Source: Liolophura sinensis | Taxonomy: Eukaryota > Mollusca > Polyplacophora > Chitonida > Chitonidae | NCBI RefSeq assembly: GCF_032854445.1 | Contig: NC_088300.1 | Coordinates: forward strand, 57,884,984-57,948,983 | DNA: 64,000 nt | Reading direction: 5' to 3' | Shown here: piece after piece, positions 1 to 34,200 of the stretch | Layout: the number at the start of each line of letters is the position of its first letter | Numbering within the stretch: the first letter of the stretch is position 1 | Made by a program: the position numbers and the translations under genes | Notes under the pieces: generated by a model | Database searches by the model: none | Told to the model about the DNA's origin: nothing | The model's input: the letters and a program-made list of their open reading frames with translations, nothing else

Positions 1-365
1 TTTCTAAGTAGAGTTTTATTACTTTGGGTATCTTTTCTGACTAACCATGTCTCAAATAGTTACACATGATGGTTGCGTAATGTTTTCTCCATGTGGTTGA
101 AGATGAGGCTTTCTTGGGATTGTAATATCTCTATTAAGGACAACACTAGGCCTGTTGTTCACACAAATGTATGCTGAGTGTGTTTATTTTAACAATTAGG
201 ATTCATTCATCCATTCATCAGGTTGCATGTACTGTTAAGTGTTCATCTACATCTGGTTGTGAATACAAACACAAACTTTATCAGTGTATGTGATAAAATT
301 GCAAGTTACATGTGACAAGCGAATCCTAAAGGGAATCCAATGGATTATGAATTACACATTGTTCG

Positions 366-612
366 GGGCCTCCGTGGCCAAGAGGAATAGCATCTTAGCA
401 TGGCGCAATGACCCAGGAGTCTCTCACCATTGCTGTCGCTGTGAGTTCATGTCCAGCTCATGCTGTCTTCCTCTCCAGCCCTATGTGGGAAGGTCTGCAG
501 CATGGTCATGGGTTTCTCCCAGACTCAGCCTGGTTTTCTCCCACCATCATGTTGGGCGCAGTTGTATAAGTGAAATATTCTTGAGCACCAATGAAATATA
601 TAAGTAAATAAA
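366..612 (+). repeat. tRNA-derived SINE, family A
   Basis: The head has a tRNA Leu/Ser-like 'gtggccaagaggaatagc' segment and a B-box-like segment around 442-455. The body matches other copies in this window (for example 42010-42278 on the minus strand and 51090-51290): 'cagctcatgctg', 'cttcctctccag', a gggtttc segment, then 'gtgaaatattcttgag' and a taaa-type tail. This is one of the most complete copies. Confidence 0.8.
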
Positions 613-3600
613 TTACTCATCGTTCACCATGCACATGTATGGTATATTATTTCTATCATTCAACCTTGTAGTTGTGACCTGAGCTTGGAATCAATGATGG
701 AGTGGCTGGAATTGAGTTTCATCTCTCTATGTAATCCACCTCATGGCTGTTGTTGGCCGTCTTGGATTCCCTGGTTCCATATTGTTATTCTTTATTAAAG
801 ACGGGACATATTGAGAGTGACAATTTGTCTCCTAAGACTATGACAAGGGACCTGTCAGCTTCGGAGCTTAGTTGGTTTATGGTATGTGCTAACGTGTAGG
901 AGAAAAATAAGGTTCTCAATCTTCTCTTTAAGGTGTAAAAATGGCTTCATCAGACCTCATAAATAAGATGGAGAGTTAGTAAGATTATCCAGAGGTGAAG
1001 TTGTGAATGCTGTCAAAACCATTATTAGTGAGAGAGAAGCGGAGAGAGGGTAGGGGGGCATCTAAGCAAGTATGCCACAAAAATTTAAAATAAAACTGTG
1101 TTCCACTTTAAATTCTCTTCTGCATATTTACTCAGTGTTTAATATATATAATACTGTTTCTTTTTTGACAGTTACCTGTCAATTTTGAAGAAATTCAAAA
1201 TAAATTTTGAAGAAATTCTGATACAGTGGATTCAGGTTTGTCAAAAATATGGAAAAGTATTGAGCTAGAATTTAATGATGAAACTCTATCTGTGAAACTT
1301 ATTAGCAATTAAACAAGGGAGCGAACCATTGTGTAAGTGATTAGAGGCAATTACCTTTGAATTACTGGAACAGATGAGGTGTGGGTTCAAACCTGACCTT
1401 GGACGGAGAATTTCTAGATTCCCCAGCTCTGATGGATTGTGTGGCCATGATGATAAGTAGCAGCCAACAGTGCTCTTGTGGTCGATTGCGCAGCCTGACG
1501 TCCATTAAATACCACCTTTCTGCCAACAATGTGGCGTGCATATCTATACATCAGATAATCTTTGCTAAAGTTAGCAGTTTAGATCAGTGACTATATCTGG
1601 CCTCTTTCGTATATGCGAAATATTCTTGTGTGACATTAAGCAACTATAATATAAATAAACATTTATACAATCCCAATGTGAAAATTGTGTCTTTTATATC
1701 AGAAGTATTTATTTCATAGCACTATCAAGTTGTTACATACAATCTGAGGTAATAAGTACTTTAGAGATTACACTGTATGTTGCACCATATTACCAGTGTT
1801 GTATAATGATGATGCTATGTTGTATAACCAGCATTTTGATTTGAGAATTTGTGATAGTGGTGCAATGCTGCATTGTCAGGATTTTTATCAGACCTTTATG
1901 TAATAATATACTTTATTACCAGAATTTGCTTTAAGGCATTGTACATAATAACTATGCTGAACTGTATTTCTAGGACTTTGATAAAGTACGCGTGTGATAT
2001 CAATGCTGCTATATCCAGAAGTTTGATCATGAAACATGTATTGTGATAATACTGCCGTGCCATACATTTATGACCATCTCTGATCAGGGCATTGTGTGAT
2101 GATCACATGTATAGATGTTCTATATATGACCTGCATTGTGTTTGATGATAACTCTGATGTAATGTGTATCAGCAGTTCGATGAGAATTATGTTAAGTGAT
2201 AATTGTGGCATGGTACATCACGTATATGACCAGCTATTTGGTGAAGGCATGTGGTGATGTTACTGTGTTGTATAATCATCAGTGTGATCAGAACATATGA
2301 TCATGCTGTTCTGTGTATATTGGCCTGTGCAGCATGTAGACGATGATTACCAGATCACCACAGTTGTTTGACAGCTCCCTCTCCTGGTGGCCTCCCATGT
2401 CCCGGGATGCCGTACGGCCCACCCAGATGTCCCAGGGTTTTGAGAGGGTTTGATATATGTTGCACGCAGCCTATAATGGCCAATTCATTGTTATACCTGA
2501 GATTTTATTGTATACACAAGCACCAAAAGTCTGCAAAACAAAAGCTTTCTTTTGACTCCTTTGATTTCTGTATTTTATTTGACTTTTGACTTTGCCTGCA
2601 ACAATGTCTTCAAAATAAAAGGCTGGGTCATTGGTTCAAACTGAACTTTTTGTATTATTTGTATTATTATCAGTGGATGGACTTTTTACATCTTTCTCTA
2701 TATCAGAAGTAAGTGCACATGGCTAAATGCTATGTGGAGTAACTTGAACAGCTTGTCCATGCATGTAGATGCTATATAACGTTGCACTGCCTGTTTTTTA
2801 AATGTAGCACCGGTTTAGGATTAAGCATCTTGCAAAGCTTGCATGCCAGTGGGCTGATGGGCCATCCATCTGAGGCCATGGCCAAAACAAACTGAAAAAC
2901 TGATGGTTACAGGTTTGTGTATGATCAGAAGCAACAGGATGCTGTACAACAAAACCAACTACATGTTCTACCAGCAGCATGTTCATATACAACACATGGT
3001 GTATCTTTCTGTGTAGCTCAGCAGCTGAAGCACTGGAAGCTTTCCTATGTGTATCAGCTTTCAACACGCCAAACCCACCTGGGAACCTTTCTGAACACAG
3101 CACCAACATATTTTCACAATAATGGTTACAGGAGTTAAATATAGCCTGACAGTTGGCTTGCTTTTTCTCCCCTGATTGCCCTCTGTCTAATTGAGTGCAT
3201 ACTCTTTATGAGATTGTATATGCAGGTTTTAGAGTAAGTGTTGATGGACAGTTTTGTAATGGGTTCTCTATGCTGGTTTACCTCCTCTTACCTAAGGCTT
3301 TTCCACTGTTCCACCAGCCCAATTCGGATCACTGATAGTTATACACTGGCTTGAACAGAATCACTCCCTCTTTACATGCTTCTAATGTGTAAGTGTGTAT
3401 ACAGTAGCCTTGTATTTTACGTCCGCCTTAATATCCGTGATTTATGAGAAAACGCCACGATCATGTCTGTCTGTGGTTTTCTGAAGGGTTCAGGGGTGAA
3501 TCATGGAATAGAGAAAGAAAAAGCGTGTAAAAAATGTTCTAGAAACCCTTTGATAAAAATCTTGTTGTGGTTGGTGGTGAGATATCATGACATTTTAGTC

Positions 3601-5447
3601 ATGGCTTCAGTTATGATGAGTTACATGAGTGCAGATTGGTTTGTCGACATGTGTTTGTCCCTGTGTGCATGTACACACCAGGGTAAGAACCTGTGAAGGC
3701 CTTGTGCAGGTCATTTCATGATGGGTAAATGCTGATTGTAGTATACATTACAGTTATGTCTCGCTGAGTGGATTTGTCTCTCTGCATTTTCATTCATCAG
3801 TCGGTATGCATAAAGTTCAGATTTTCTTTGGGACATGTCTTGATTGTAGGAGTTGTGAAATATGGGTGACAACTTTGATACGTATCAGCAGTACAGTATA
3901 CAGTGTCGTGTTGGTTTTTCTGTTCCTTCGTATAAGAACAAGACCTTGTCCTGATACATGAATGTTTCATGAATGATGCTGATTGGAAAATGATGGCTAC
4001 ATGTTGAAAAGGTGAATTGCCATGTAGTGTACTTCACTCTGTTGGTCTATGTTTTTGCACTGTACCTCCCTATAGAGTGCTGCACAAAGATCTTCTGAGA
4101 CTGAAGTGGTTTACACACCTGTATATCAGTATATACATGTACTTACCTAGCGTGGAAGATTTTATATGCGTAATAGTATTTGTGTATGGTGCTAGTATTT
4201 CGTGATTAATATGCTTGGCACCTACTTACCAAAGGTTTTCTTCTTGAAAGTTGGCAGCATGGGAAACCTTTTTTTAGGGGAAAAAAAGCCTTGGTACAGT
4301 AACAAGATACTGTAGGAAGTGGATGGGGGGTGAGAGATAAATATTAGACATCTTTGTCCATAAGAAATGTTCTCTCTTACATTTTTCTTTGCTTACAATC
4401 TTGATAGCATAAATATCTGTTTGTCAAGATACCTTCTGCTTCATCAGTTATAATTTTGCACATTGACATCTATGCCTGCACCTGTTGTATAACTTTGTAT
4501 TCAGAGTACACAGGCGGAATTACGACCTGCTGAGCAAAGAGGTTGTATTGTTGCAGTACATAAACGAGTCAGCTGCAGGGCAAAACACCGTCCAATTGTA
4601 TCTAATAGCTGCAGGCTACAGAGGAGAGTGGATTGATGTGTTTGGCTTAATTGTTTGCTGGAGGGTTATCATCACTTAATTTAAATTGACATCATGTTGG
4701 TCATACCATGAGAGAGTGTCCATGTGGCAGACCACTATCAGTGCTGGCAACTATGCATGTATATTGGCATACATATATTAGGTCAACTATTGGGTATCTA
4801 CTGCGGGCAAGCTCCGTGTATGTACACTGAAGAGCAGATTCACAAGTTTTGATCATGTATCTGCAAAACTGCTTATGGACCAGCAACGGTGTGTTATAAC
4901 AAAGAGTTCAGTTGCACCTTAGATGTACATGTACAGTAACAGCTGAAGACATGAAGAGATTTAAGTGTGCATATGTTACCTACTTACGTGTAAATAGATG
5001 TATGTGGTTACTGTATAACAAGATTTCTCACAGTATACATGTATGTAAACTTTAGCTCCAGCCATGAGCTAAAGTATCTATATAGTATCTACATGTATCT
5101 GGAAGAATACACTGTGCAGGATTGTCAAGATTTTTCAGTGCTAAGCAAATCAGAAATAAAGTTCACAATTTAAAATTTAAGTTTATTCATTATTTATGAT
5201 CTCTTGTATATTACTAGATGTAAGGTGATCATGGGACTTCTTCTTGTAATGATCTGCTGTCAGCAGTATTTTAGGGTGTGTTGACTGTTGCAGAACATCA
5301 ACCTTATTTTGTATATATATGTACAATAATACATGGCCAATCAAATAAATAAATAAATGCATGTATACAAATGCTTCACATCTAACATTGTATCAATTAT
5401 CATGTCACTAAAATCCCTCTGGAATGTGATTCCTTGTCCTTACTGCT

Positions 5448-5585
5448 ACCCTAATTCCTAAACCTTTTATCAAAGAGCAACTTTCAGTGTGATTTAGGCA
5501 ACCTTTTTGGATAAAAAATGTCACGAGTTGTTTGGCCAATTTCTTGGCATTCCAAAAAGTATAATTCCCTCAGAATATGCTTGCA
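5448..5585 (+). repeat. Dispersed repeat, copy 1 of 3
   Basis: The segment from 'ccctaattcctaaacc' through 'aagtataattccctcagaat' recurs in related form at 6748-6930 and 7193-7372. No terminal inverted repeats or tRNA-like head are evident, so the element class is unknown. Confidence 0.55.
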
Positions 5586-5698
5586 TTAACATTATGAGGT
5601 AGAAATTGTGTGAATAGTCTGAAGGATTGTTATATGACATTATGATACACTAGTCCTTTGGTGTTTGGTAAAGTGATATGTATGTTTTCTCTTTGTAG

Positions 5699-26259
<20,561 letters not shown>

Positions 26260-29200
26260 CAGTAGTAGGCATCAGTCTATACGGAGAAAGCCAAGAAGCA
26301 CACATGTGCAGGTCGTCAGCTGACTAAGTGCAGGAATTGGTTCTACCCCACGGGAGGGGATTTCCCTGTCGGCCCTGCTGATAGAAGGGTGTGCTGTGCT
26401 CAGCCCATATTGCTGTCATGTCAGGCCAGACCCTTCACAAAGGAGAACCTACCAACCCAGTTCATGACATTTCCTATTCTCTCCCTTGTTTTCTCAGTTT
26501 TATTTCTTCTTTTTCATGACATGTTGTTACACGATGTAAAGGGGACTTTGTAGCTTGTTTGTGTGGATTGGGGCATGTCCCTGTTCACATCGGATGGTAC
26601 TGCCCTCCTTGGTTGCAATTTTTCTAGCCGCCATGGGTGGGGGTGAATCATGAGCAGATCTGGGGAATTGCGTATCTTGCCATATAGGTGTGATGTTTGT
26701 AGTGGGTGGTGAGTTCAGTGTGAACCTAAGTACTACTATGTGCACATTCCTTGTTTCAAGAGGCTGTTCCGTCAAAGGTGGTAGGATGGGGTGCCTGTTG
26801 GTGCCCTAGGGGGGCCCCCAATACCCCTGGGGATTCTGACTGTACATACATGTAGTGCTTGGAGATGCTGCCGTCTGACAGGTTAAGGCCAGCTCTGTCT
26901 TGTAGCCAGTTTCATTGATGTTTTTTCCCTGTGTACAGAAACGACTGAAATGTGCATTAAATTGTCTGTGAATGTTAACATTTATTCCCTGGTGTGATGT
27001 CTGTAAGCTTTGTTTAAGACAGTTAGCTCCCAGCGAGAACCTGACTGTGAACGGTGACTTGGTCACTACCTTCACCCCACACCATTCCATGCTGTCCACT
27101 TTGAACACAAGTACCTATACACTGAACAGACTAACTCACATGGGCTTCCCATACACAAATGTTGAGCCAAGTATATAGGAATTTGAGCCACCCTTGCCAA
27201 GTTTTTGAAGTATTGGGCTGTTGAGCCATATCTACCTGTGCTGTGGTTGTGAGCTCGTCTTGCTGTGTAAATGTTGATCACTTTACATTTAGGGAATGTT
27301 GAAGGGCATCTACCTACTCGGCATGGGTGTATACATGATACCGTACTTGCCTGGCTGAGCTGCTAATTGAGTATATGACTGAGCCAACCATACATACAAG
27401 TTTCAACAACACACAAAGGTGTTGAATTAAGAAAAAGGGGCCCGATAATCAGCCACCCAACTAACAGCGAACTGGATGTGGGTTTTCATGGAACAATTCA
27501 TTGGTGTGAGACACTTCATGCCATTGAGCTGTTCTGATTCAGTGTTGTGTTGAGAGTAATTTTAGTGTGTGTGTGTGGTTCATTGAGAGGTTGATGTGAC
27601 TAAGGTATTCCATTTTGAGCAGTGTTTGTGGAAGAACTGTGGAAATATTTCTGAGGGAATGCAGGGACCGGAGTTTGTACCGTAATGAGTCTCCACTATT
27701 TACCCATGTACGTTTGTACATTCACCCATCATATGTACACAAACTCAACTGTATGATCATCTGTATGGTGTATGCTTCTCACATGCTGGCCATGTTTATT
27801 AGGTTACCACACAGATGTTAGATATTTTATTGTTGTTGTTGTTGTTGTATTTTTTCTCGTCTTGTGTAATGATTTCATTCAGCTGCTACCTCAGTCTTTT
27901 AGTTTGACCGAAGACTTGTGCATGTGTGTTGACTCTAAGGTTAAATCCACTGTTTCCTGCTGGTATGTGCACTACACTGCACATTGCCATTCTACACATT
28001 TATTTAAAGCGATATGGCATTTTATAGCCATTGACAATACAAAGCTGTAGCGTGGTTGGCTGCATGCTGCGGCTTGAAATCCACTAAAAAGAAAATCTGA
28101 AGATATTTTTGAGTATGGGTTTTTAGAAGTGATAATCATGATGGAATCTATTCAGGGCAATGTTTAAACAACTTTTACTTTAAACTATGCTTACTCTTTG
28201 ATGATGGCAACATTGTTGTTCTGGCAGAATGGACATGTTGGGTGTCACTTGCTGTAGTGCATAAACCTAAAAGTGAGTAGCCCACATCACTGTAAGCTGA
28301 AGGTACTCTAATTTATGGAATTATGCATATTAATGAGCATTGAAGTAATTGCTCTCGTATGTATATGTAAATTTTTTTTTTTTTTATGTTGCCTGGCCTA
28401 ATGCCTGGGGAAAAAGTTCTGGTTTACAGAAATAACTTTTGTCCACATGTAGGGCATTTCAGTTATTTATTATGTTTAACAATCTCAGTTATACGTATGG
28501 CTTCTTGTCAGCTGTAAAGGGCATTTTTCATTGTGGAGGAAGCACTTGTGTCCCTGCACATGTTAAAAAGTGTCGAACCTTATTATTCTGCAGTATTACT
28601 GTTTGATGTAGAGTCCAATCCGCTGGCTGGAGATATGTTAACCCTGTACAGTGTTTTATGTGTATTTTATTCTGTGTACTATCATAACTTATAAATCATG
28701 TCTAAGCTTCTGGTGTCAAAGTCACCTTACATAAATACTGAAGGCTCTCAAGAAGAAGATCTACATACTTTCAAACATTATACTTCATTTTTTCAACAGC
28801 TATATTTATCTTAGTGTCAGCTGTGTATCAAGTGATAAAGAGGTTGACTTTTATATTCAAGAGCTGTGACTAACAATTGGTGACAAGGGATGTAACTCTA
28901 CATCATTTTAAACTACCCACTAGTGCCCACATTCTGGAGCAAGTGGGTCTTACTTAAAGTAGGGTATCCTAGCATGTAGTTCTGACAGTACTATTGTTAA
29001 GATAGCATTAAAGCTTATCTGTCATATGGAAATCCACCAGTTTCTTTGATTTGAAATAAGTATTGTGAGACAAGGTGTACCTCCTTGATCTTTTATGTAC
29101 AGAATTTGGCCTGTGAATTCATTTTGTAAATTAACTCTTGTACACATACACAATTGACACATGTATCAGTGTATGCTGTATGTGCAATGGTGTTTTTCTG

Positions 29201-30840
29201 GCCATGTGAGCTTGTTTTGTATCTATATTTTACTGAAGCCCATCATGGATTGGTCTATTAAAGCTGTGAATTAACATGTCATAGTGCAGATTTATAATGT
29301 GTGAATGAACAAGTAGTCTCTCTTTTTTTTTCAAAATGTTAAATTTCATGATTGTGCATGCTCAATGTCACATGTTTAGACAAATGGCAGCTGATCATTA
29401 CCACAAAATTTACATGTAATCCACTTTACCGTTCAAAGGTTGATATAACAAACCAATTTTACATACACTGTGTGTTGTTCCAAGATTGATATAACAAAGG
29501 CTATGGGGACAGACTGGGCTTGTTCATGTGACATTCGTTAAATTCACAAATCAGTCAAATGGTTTTTAATTTATTGAGATTTCATGATGGAACTTGTCCT
29601 GTTAAAATCCATATTGTCCACATGGACATAAACAACACAGTATACATCAGGGAATGAACAGACGAATCAAATTTAAGGTTAATTCATAATATACTGCTTT
29701 TCACAGCATTTCACCAGGCTTCTGTCAAAATAATGTAAACATGTCCCTTTATTGTCACCCATGTAATGTTGCTCTGTGTTTTCTTTTTATCCATTTATTG
29801 TAATTTTGTGAACTGAAGTGCCAAGCTGTAGACATTTTAATTGTCATAATGTGTCTTGTGCATTTTTGTTTCTCTTGTACTGATGAATCGTGAGTAAGAC
29901 TCACTCCACAAGAACAAAGTGACACCAGGCAAATAATAAGCCATAATTTTATTTCTATTAGATCAAAATTTTTGCAAGCTTCTTTTTGTCAGATGTTATT
30001 GCATAATTATCATCATTCAGTGCGGATTTGTTTTAATATGCTGCCTTCCTAGGTGTTGATTAAAGATCTTCATGTACTTCCATGAAATATTATCGCAAGA
30101 ATCTATAATATGATTATTTTACATTTGGATACTATTGGAACATTTATTTGTGATAATTGTGAGAAGTGGAAATACTTACATTGTGTTTAGTGGGTTAATG
30201 AGGGATAGCTTTGAAAGCTGTTATGAAATTCTTAAGAATGTGAGGAATCAGAGTGCATGTGTTAGCCCATAGGGAGGTGGTAAACTTTACAAATACGGAA
30301 ATTATGACACTGGCAACATGAAGTCCCCAGCAACAGATAAAGCAATGCAGGGTGGTCATTGACATTCATAATCCATTTGTTTCTCATTTCCGCTGTAGCA
30401 TGATCGATTAAGTGCGCAACATCAGAACGGCATGACGAATGATTCCGGTTTGATTGTGCCAGAGTACTTCCTTTTTAGTCGGTTACCTGACAATGCTAGT
30501 CAATTTATTAAGTATGACAAGGTGACCGGATGTAAATATTTGCTGTATTCACTTTGTACTTTATGAATGTGCATGCCGATACCATTTCACAGATCCATGT
30601 CAATATGGAAGGCTCAGAAAAGACAAGTTGATGTATAGTTTACAGTGGAAAACATTCATGTATGGCTTCAAGGTCACTTTCTGATGTCCTCCTGTGTAGA
30701 AGTTCTCCATTTTCTCGTGGTTACGTAGTCATTGCCTGTGGTCGTGTCCTCAGTTAATAGTGAGAGATTCTATAAGACAACTTATTCAAAGGTGTAAGTT
30801 ATCTTCTTTGCAATAAATGATGAAAACTTTAATTAGATTA
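26260..30840 (+). other. Probable long 3'UTR of the GRK gene
   Basis: No coding exon is visible for 4.5 kb after the stop. The sequence is less repeat-rich than the introns and intergenic DNA (no SINE found), which fits a UTR. Candidate poly(A) signals are ATTAAA at 29257 and AATAAA at 30812, the second followed by a TG/T-rich stretch (30840-30860). A SINE begins soon after, at 31235, marking intergenic DNA. RNA data would be needed to fix the end. Confidence 0.5.
30812..30817 (+). other. Candidate poly(A) signal of the GRK transcript
   Basis: AATAAA followed within 30 bp by 'tttgtcttttgttttctttt', a good downstream U/GU-rich element. The first such pairing that is followed by typical intergenic repeats. 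Confidence 0.45.
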
Positions 30841-31234
30841 TTTGTCTTTTGTTTTCTTTTCATGGAACATGATGATGGTCCTTGTATCTGGTATCTTGTG
30901 GGCTTGTTAAGAACTGAATTTCACCCTCACTTATCGTCATGCAGTGGGTTCTAATGATTTCACTTGAAAGTCTGCAGGGAGGCTTTGTAATCTGCATTCT
31001 AACCTGGCCTTGTACTGAATTTTTGGATCCCATCAGTTTGTGGGGTCTTGCTGAAAATACACAGACAATGGCTTGTTGCAGGTCCGACTGCAGCAGTCTT
31101 CTGTTTAGCGAAGACCACTTGTCTTCCACGAATATGGTGAGCAAGTCACATGTGGGAAAAGCTAGTACACAACTTGACAAAGTTTGGTGGTTTACTTCGG
31201 TTTTCTCTACCTACAAATCTGTCCTCAATTAGTA

Positions 31235-31515
31235 CGAGACTGAGAAAGTTGTAACTTCCTCGCTTGGCATTCAGCGTGAAGGGGATAGTGCAATGACTGG
31301 TTGACCGATATCAGTATAATGGCTCAGGTGGGGCGGGTGGGGCAGCTTACTTGCCTCCGTGAAGGTGTCTCACTGAAGCAGCACTAGATAAAAGAGCGAT
31401 GGAAATCCGTCCTGCAACAAGGAGGCACAATACATAGTTCAAAGGATTCCTTTGTCGTCATATGACTAAACAATTGTTAAGTGCAACGTTAAACCCCAAG
31501 CACTCACTCCCTCAA
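31235..31515 (+). repeat. SINE family B, 5'-truncated or with a diverged head
   Basis: 'gaaagttgtaacttcctcgc', 'ttggcattcagcgtgaaggg', 'gtgcaatgactggttgac', 'acaaggaggcacaata' and 'gttaagtgcaacgttaaac', then 'ccccaagcactcactcc'. Matches 12820-13172 and 53608-53925 from the body to the tail. Confidence 0.85.
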
Positions 31516-32967
31516 TTAGTACGTGAAAAAATTCTTCAGTATGGAAATAAAAGGAATGATATAAGTTAAAAAAAAAAAAAAAGTACACCACAATCCCTTG
31601 TCCCATGAGGTTAGTGTTTGAAATGGCTCTCTGGTATAGCCGTGGCTTTACCTCCTTGTGTGTCTGGTGTGATGTTTTTACAGGTATGGCCTGTCAGCTG
31701 TCCTATATCTTTGTGAAATATTCTTGTAAAAATGAATAATCTTTTTTTTCCTGAATCAAAAGATCAAGTATGAATGGGTAGCCTACTTGATGGCAGCTTC
31801 ACTCCCATATGATTTTGAAGTAACTACAGTAAGGTCATATGTGGTTATATTTACTTCTCTTGCCATCTCCCACCACATCTCCTATGAATAGTACAGACCT
31901 CCACAAATATGGGCGCCACAATTTCCTTTGGCTTACCTTTATTCCTAATAGCAGAATGCCACTATCAAAGATCATTGCTCCAAATTAAAACAAAACCAAC
32001 CTGTAATGGCGACCACGTCCTGAAAAATGACTTTCGTAGCTCTGTTTATAATTTTGCAAAACTGAACAGGTGAGTTCTGACCACAGGTGGAGCACGTTCG
32101 GCTTGGAGGTGGGAACTTTCCATACGAGAGTCGACACACTTTATACCTGCCACGGCCATCATGATGGATAAGTTTAGTTTTAATGTGGAATGAAGATGAC
32201 ACAGCTTAGGTTTGTAGCGCGCATGTTTGTGGAGATTTTTATTGTGCGGGTTGGTATATTCACAGGAGGCACATAATAAGTGCCTGAGGCGAGAGTTGGC
32301 AGGACTCTGGCACTACTCCAAGAAAACTAAATATAAGGATGCATGACTGCACTGTATCGACTTCAAAATCATATAGGAGCAAAGGTGCTTCAAGTAAGAC
32401 TACTGTATAGTATAAGCAGCATCCTCAGCTATCATGTATATATGCACTTCTACATACTATCCTGTTATAACTGTAACAAGGTATCACCCAGATCAGTGTG
32501 AAATGTCCTCAGGACCTTGCTCGCAGAGCAGTAAGCCTGTATTTGGCCATTTTGGGGATTTTTCCTGGCTTTGCTCCTGGCTTTTATGAAGATGTATGTG
32601 AGGAAATGCTTTGTCTAGTGAGGTATGATAGTTCTCTACTAATAAACCTGACCACCATATAGAGTGAATATAGAATCAGTCTTCAGTACAGAAAAAAAAA
32701 CACCATTCAGGGAACAGTTGTGGTTTCCTCTACGGTGTCCCTGGTGTCTTTCAATTATAAACCTAACTGCCGTAATACCAGTGCAATACTGGATGGATGC
32801 AAAACATGAATCAAGTAAATGATTTCACAAAGTTTTATGTAAAGGGGGCAGTACATCTGCTGTGGTGTCTGAACTCCAGAAAACACCCCAATAAAGCTAC
32901 ATCAAAACCAATGCTCTAGTCCTATAAATTTATTTCTTTGATTAAAGTTTACCGCATACTCAAGATG

Positions 32968-33072
32968 AATATTTCTATATGGGCAAAGCCCGGGGGAAAC
33001 CCACGACCATCAGACCTTCCCACACACAGCCAGGAGAGGAAGCCAGCATGAGCAGAATTTGCTGTCCTTAAA
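32968..33072 (-). repeat. SINE family A fragment
   Basis: Reverse complement shows 'agctcatgctggcttcctct', 'cctggctgtgtgtggg', 'ggtcgtgggtttccccc' and 'gggctttgccc', the middle part of family A. Confidence 0.75.
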
Positions 33073-33626
33073 CTAACATCATGCTGCTTTATACAAATGG
33101 TTTGGCAAAAATGGTTATTTTATAAGGGTGTTCTTGAATCTATGCGGACCCAAGTCTTCAATATTTTCGGTCCGGACTAATTGAAAGGCCATTCAGAAAA
33201 ATTTTATGTTAAATTGGCCTTTCATGAAACATTGCCCCCCCCACCCCTCCTCCCCCAAATTATTTATTTATTTGTATACTGATTGATTTCGGCGGCACCA
33301 TAGGTGGATTTTTCGTCCATTTACATTTGCGCTGAATGTATGTTACACATTTGTCTAACATCAAACAGAATGTGTGAGGAGCATGTCAGTTGTTTGGCAG
33401 TACTTTGGAATAACTAACTGTTGCAACATTCTTAAAGGCCAGTAATATAACAACACACGTAGACATTTTCTATATTATCTATATATATATACATGTATAT
33501 CCTTGTATGACTGGTTGGCTGAAGAGCTTTCAACACAGCAGTTAGGTGTGATTTGCTTGGTATTCATAAGTTTTGGTTGTAAATGTGTCCATAAAGCTGT
33601 CACAAGACAGTTATAATGGTTTAGAA

Positions 33627-34200
33627 GTTAAAGGAGAAGAAAACTTAAATATCAAACAAACACCATTGAAAAGATTATGCATTTTCTCGCAGGTACATGC
33701 CATAAAAATTCTAAAATATACCTCAAGTTGATAAATCGTAAATAAAGTCAGCGCCAAAATCCGCTGTGGGGCGACTCCATTTTGCACAAGAACTAGTCCT
33801 GAAGTCTTCTGTTTTAGGAGGAGAATTGCCGTCGGAATCCACCTAAGTGCAGTTCGTACATTTCCCCTAGAACTCTTCTTCCCAGAAGGCAGTGATCGTT
33901 TTCTGCTTGACGATCTGGACACCGGAATGTTGGACGTAGGTTCAGAGTTTACACGAACAAGCCGGCAGTTTTAACCACTCTCATTGGCTGAGAGGCAACA
34001 CACCCACTGCATAAATTACAGGGTGTTAAAGATGGAGGATGCAATGGACTCAGTGATTTATGCTAACTTTGCCGTTTTCAGGCTTTACGTGTATGGCAAG
34101 GAAAAATAGCAAAATTATGCAGCAGGTACCACCAGATAGAAAAAAATGTGCTCTTTTCAGCCTATGATGTCACAATTTTAAGTTTGCTTCTCCTTTAACC
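33627..34200. mobile_element. Non-autonomous element with terminal inverted repeats
   Basis: The left end 'gttaaaggagaag' + 'aaaacttaaat' is mirrored at the right end 'aattttaagtttgcttctcc' + 'tttaac', giving at least 22 bp of near-perfect inverted repeat about 570 bp apart. A minus-strand ORF inside (33922-33611) starts MSRSSSRKRSLPSGKK but shows no transposase motif. Clear target-site duplications were not seen. It is probably a DNA-transposon derivative. Confidence 0.65.

Larger units (their letters stand above)
1..5698. other. Upstream intronic or intergenic sequence, no exon found
   Basis: No open stretch here looks like protein-coding exon. The first GRK exon in the window begins at 5699 with residues equivalent to about position 56 of vertebrate GRK5, so the start codon and the N-terminal basic exon should lie upstream. 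I looked for the expected conserved N-terminal RH-domain segment and did not find it, so most of this stretch is probably intron. It contains a SINE at 366-612, degenerate SINE-like sequence near 1370-1600, and a weak, very degraded repetitive tract at about 1790-2340. Confidence 0.5.
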
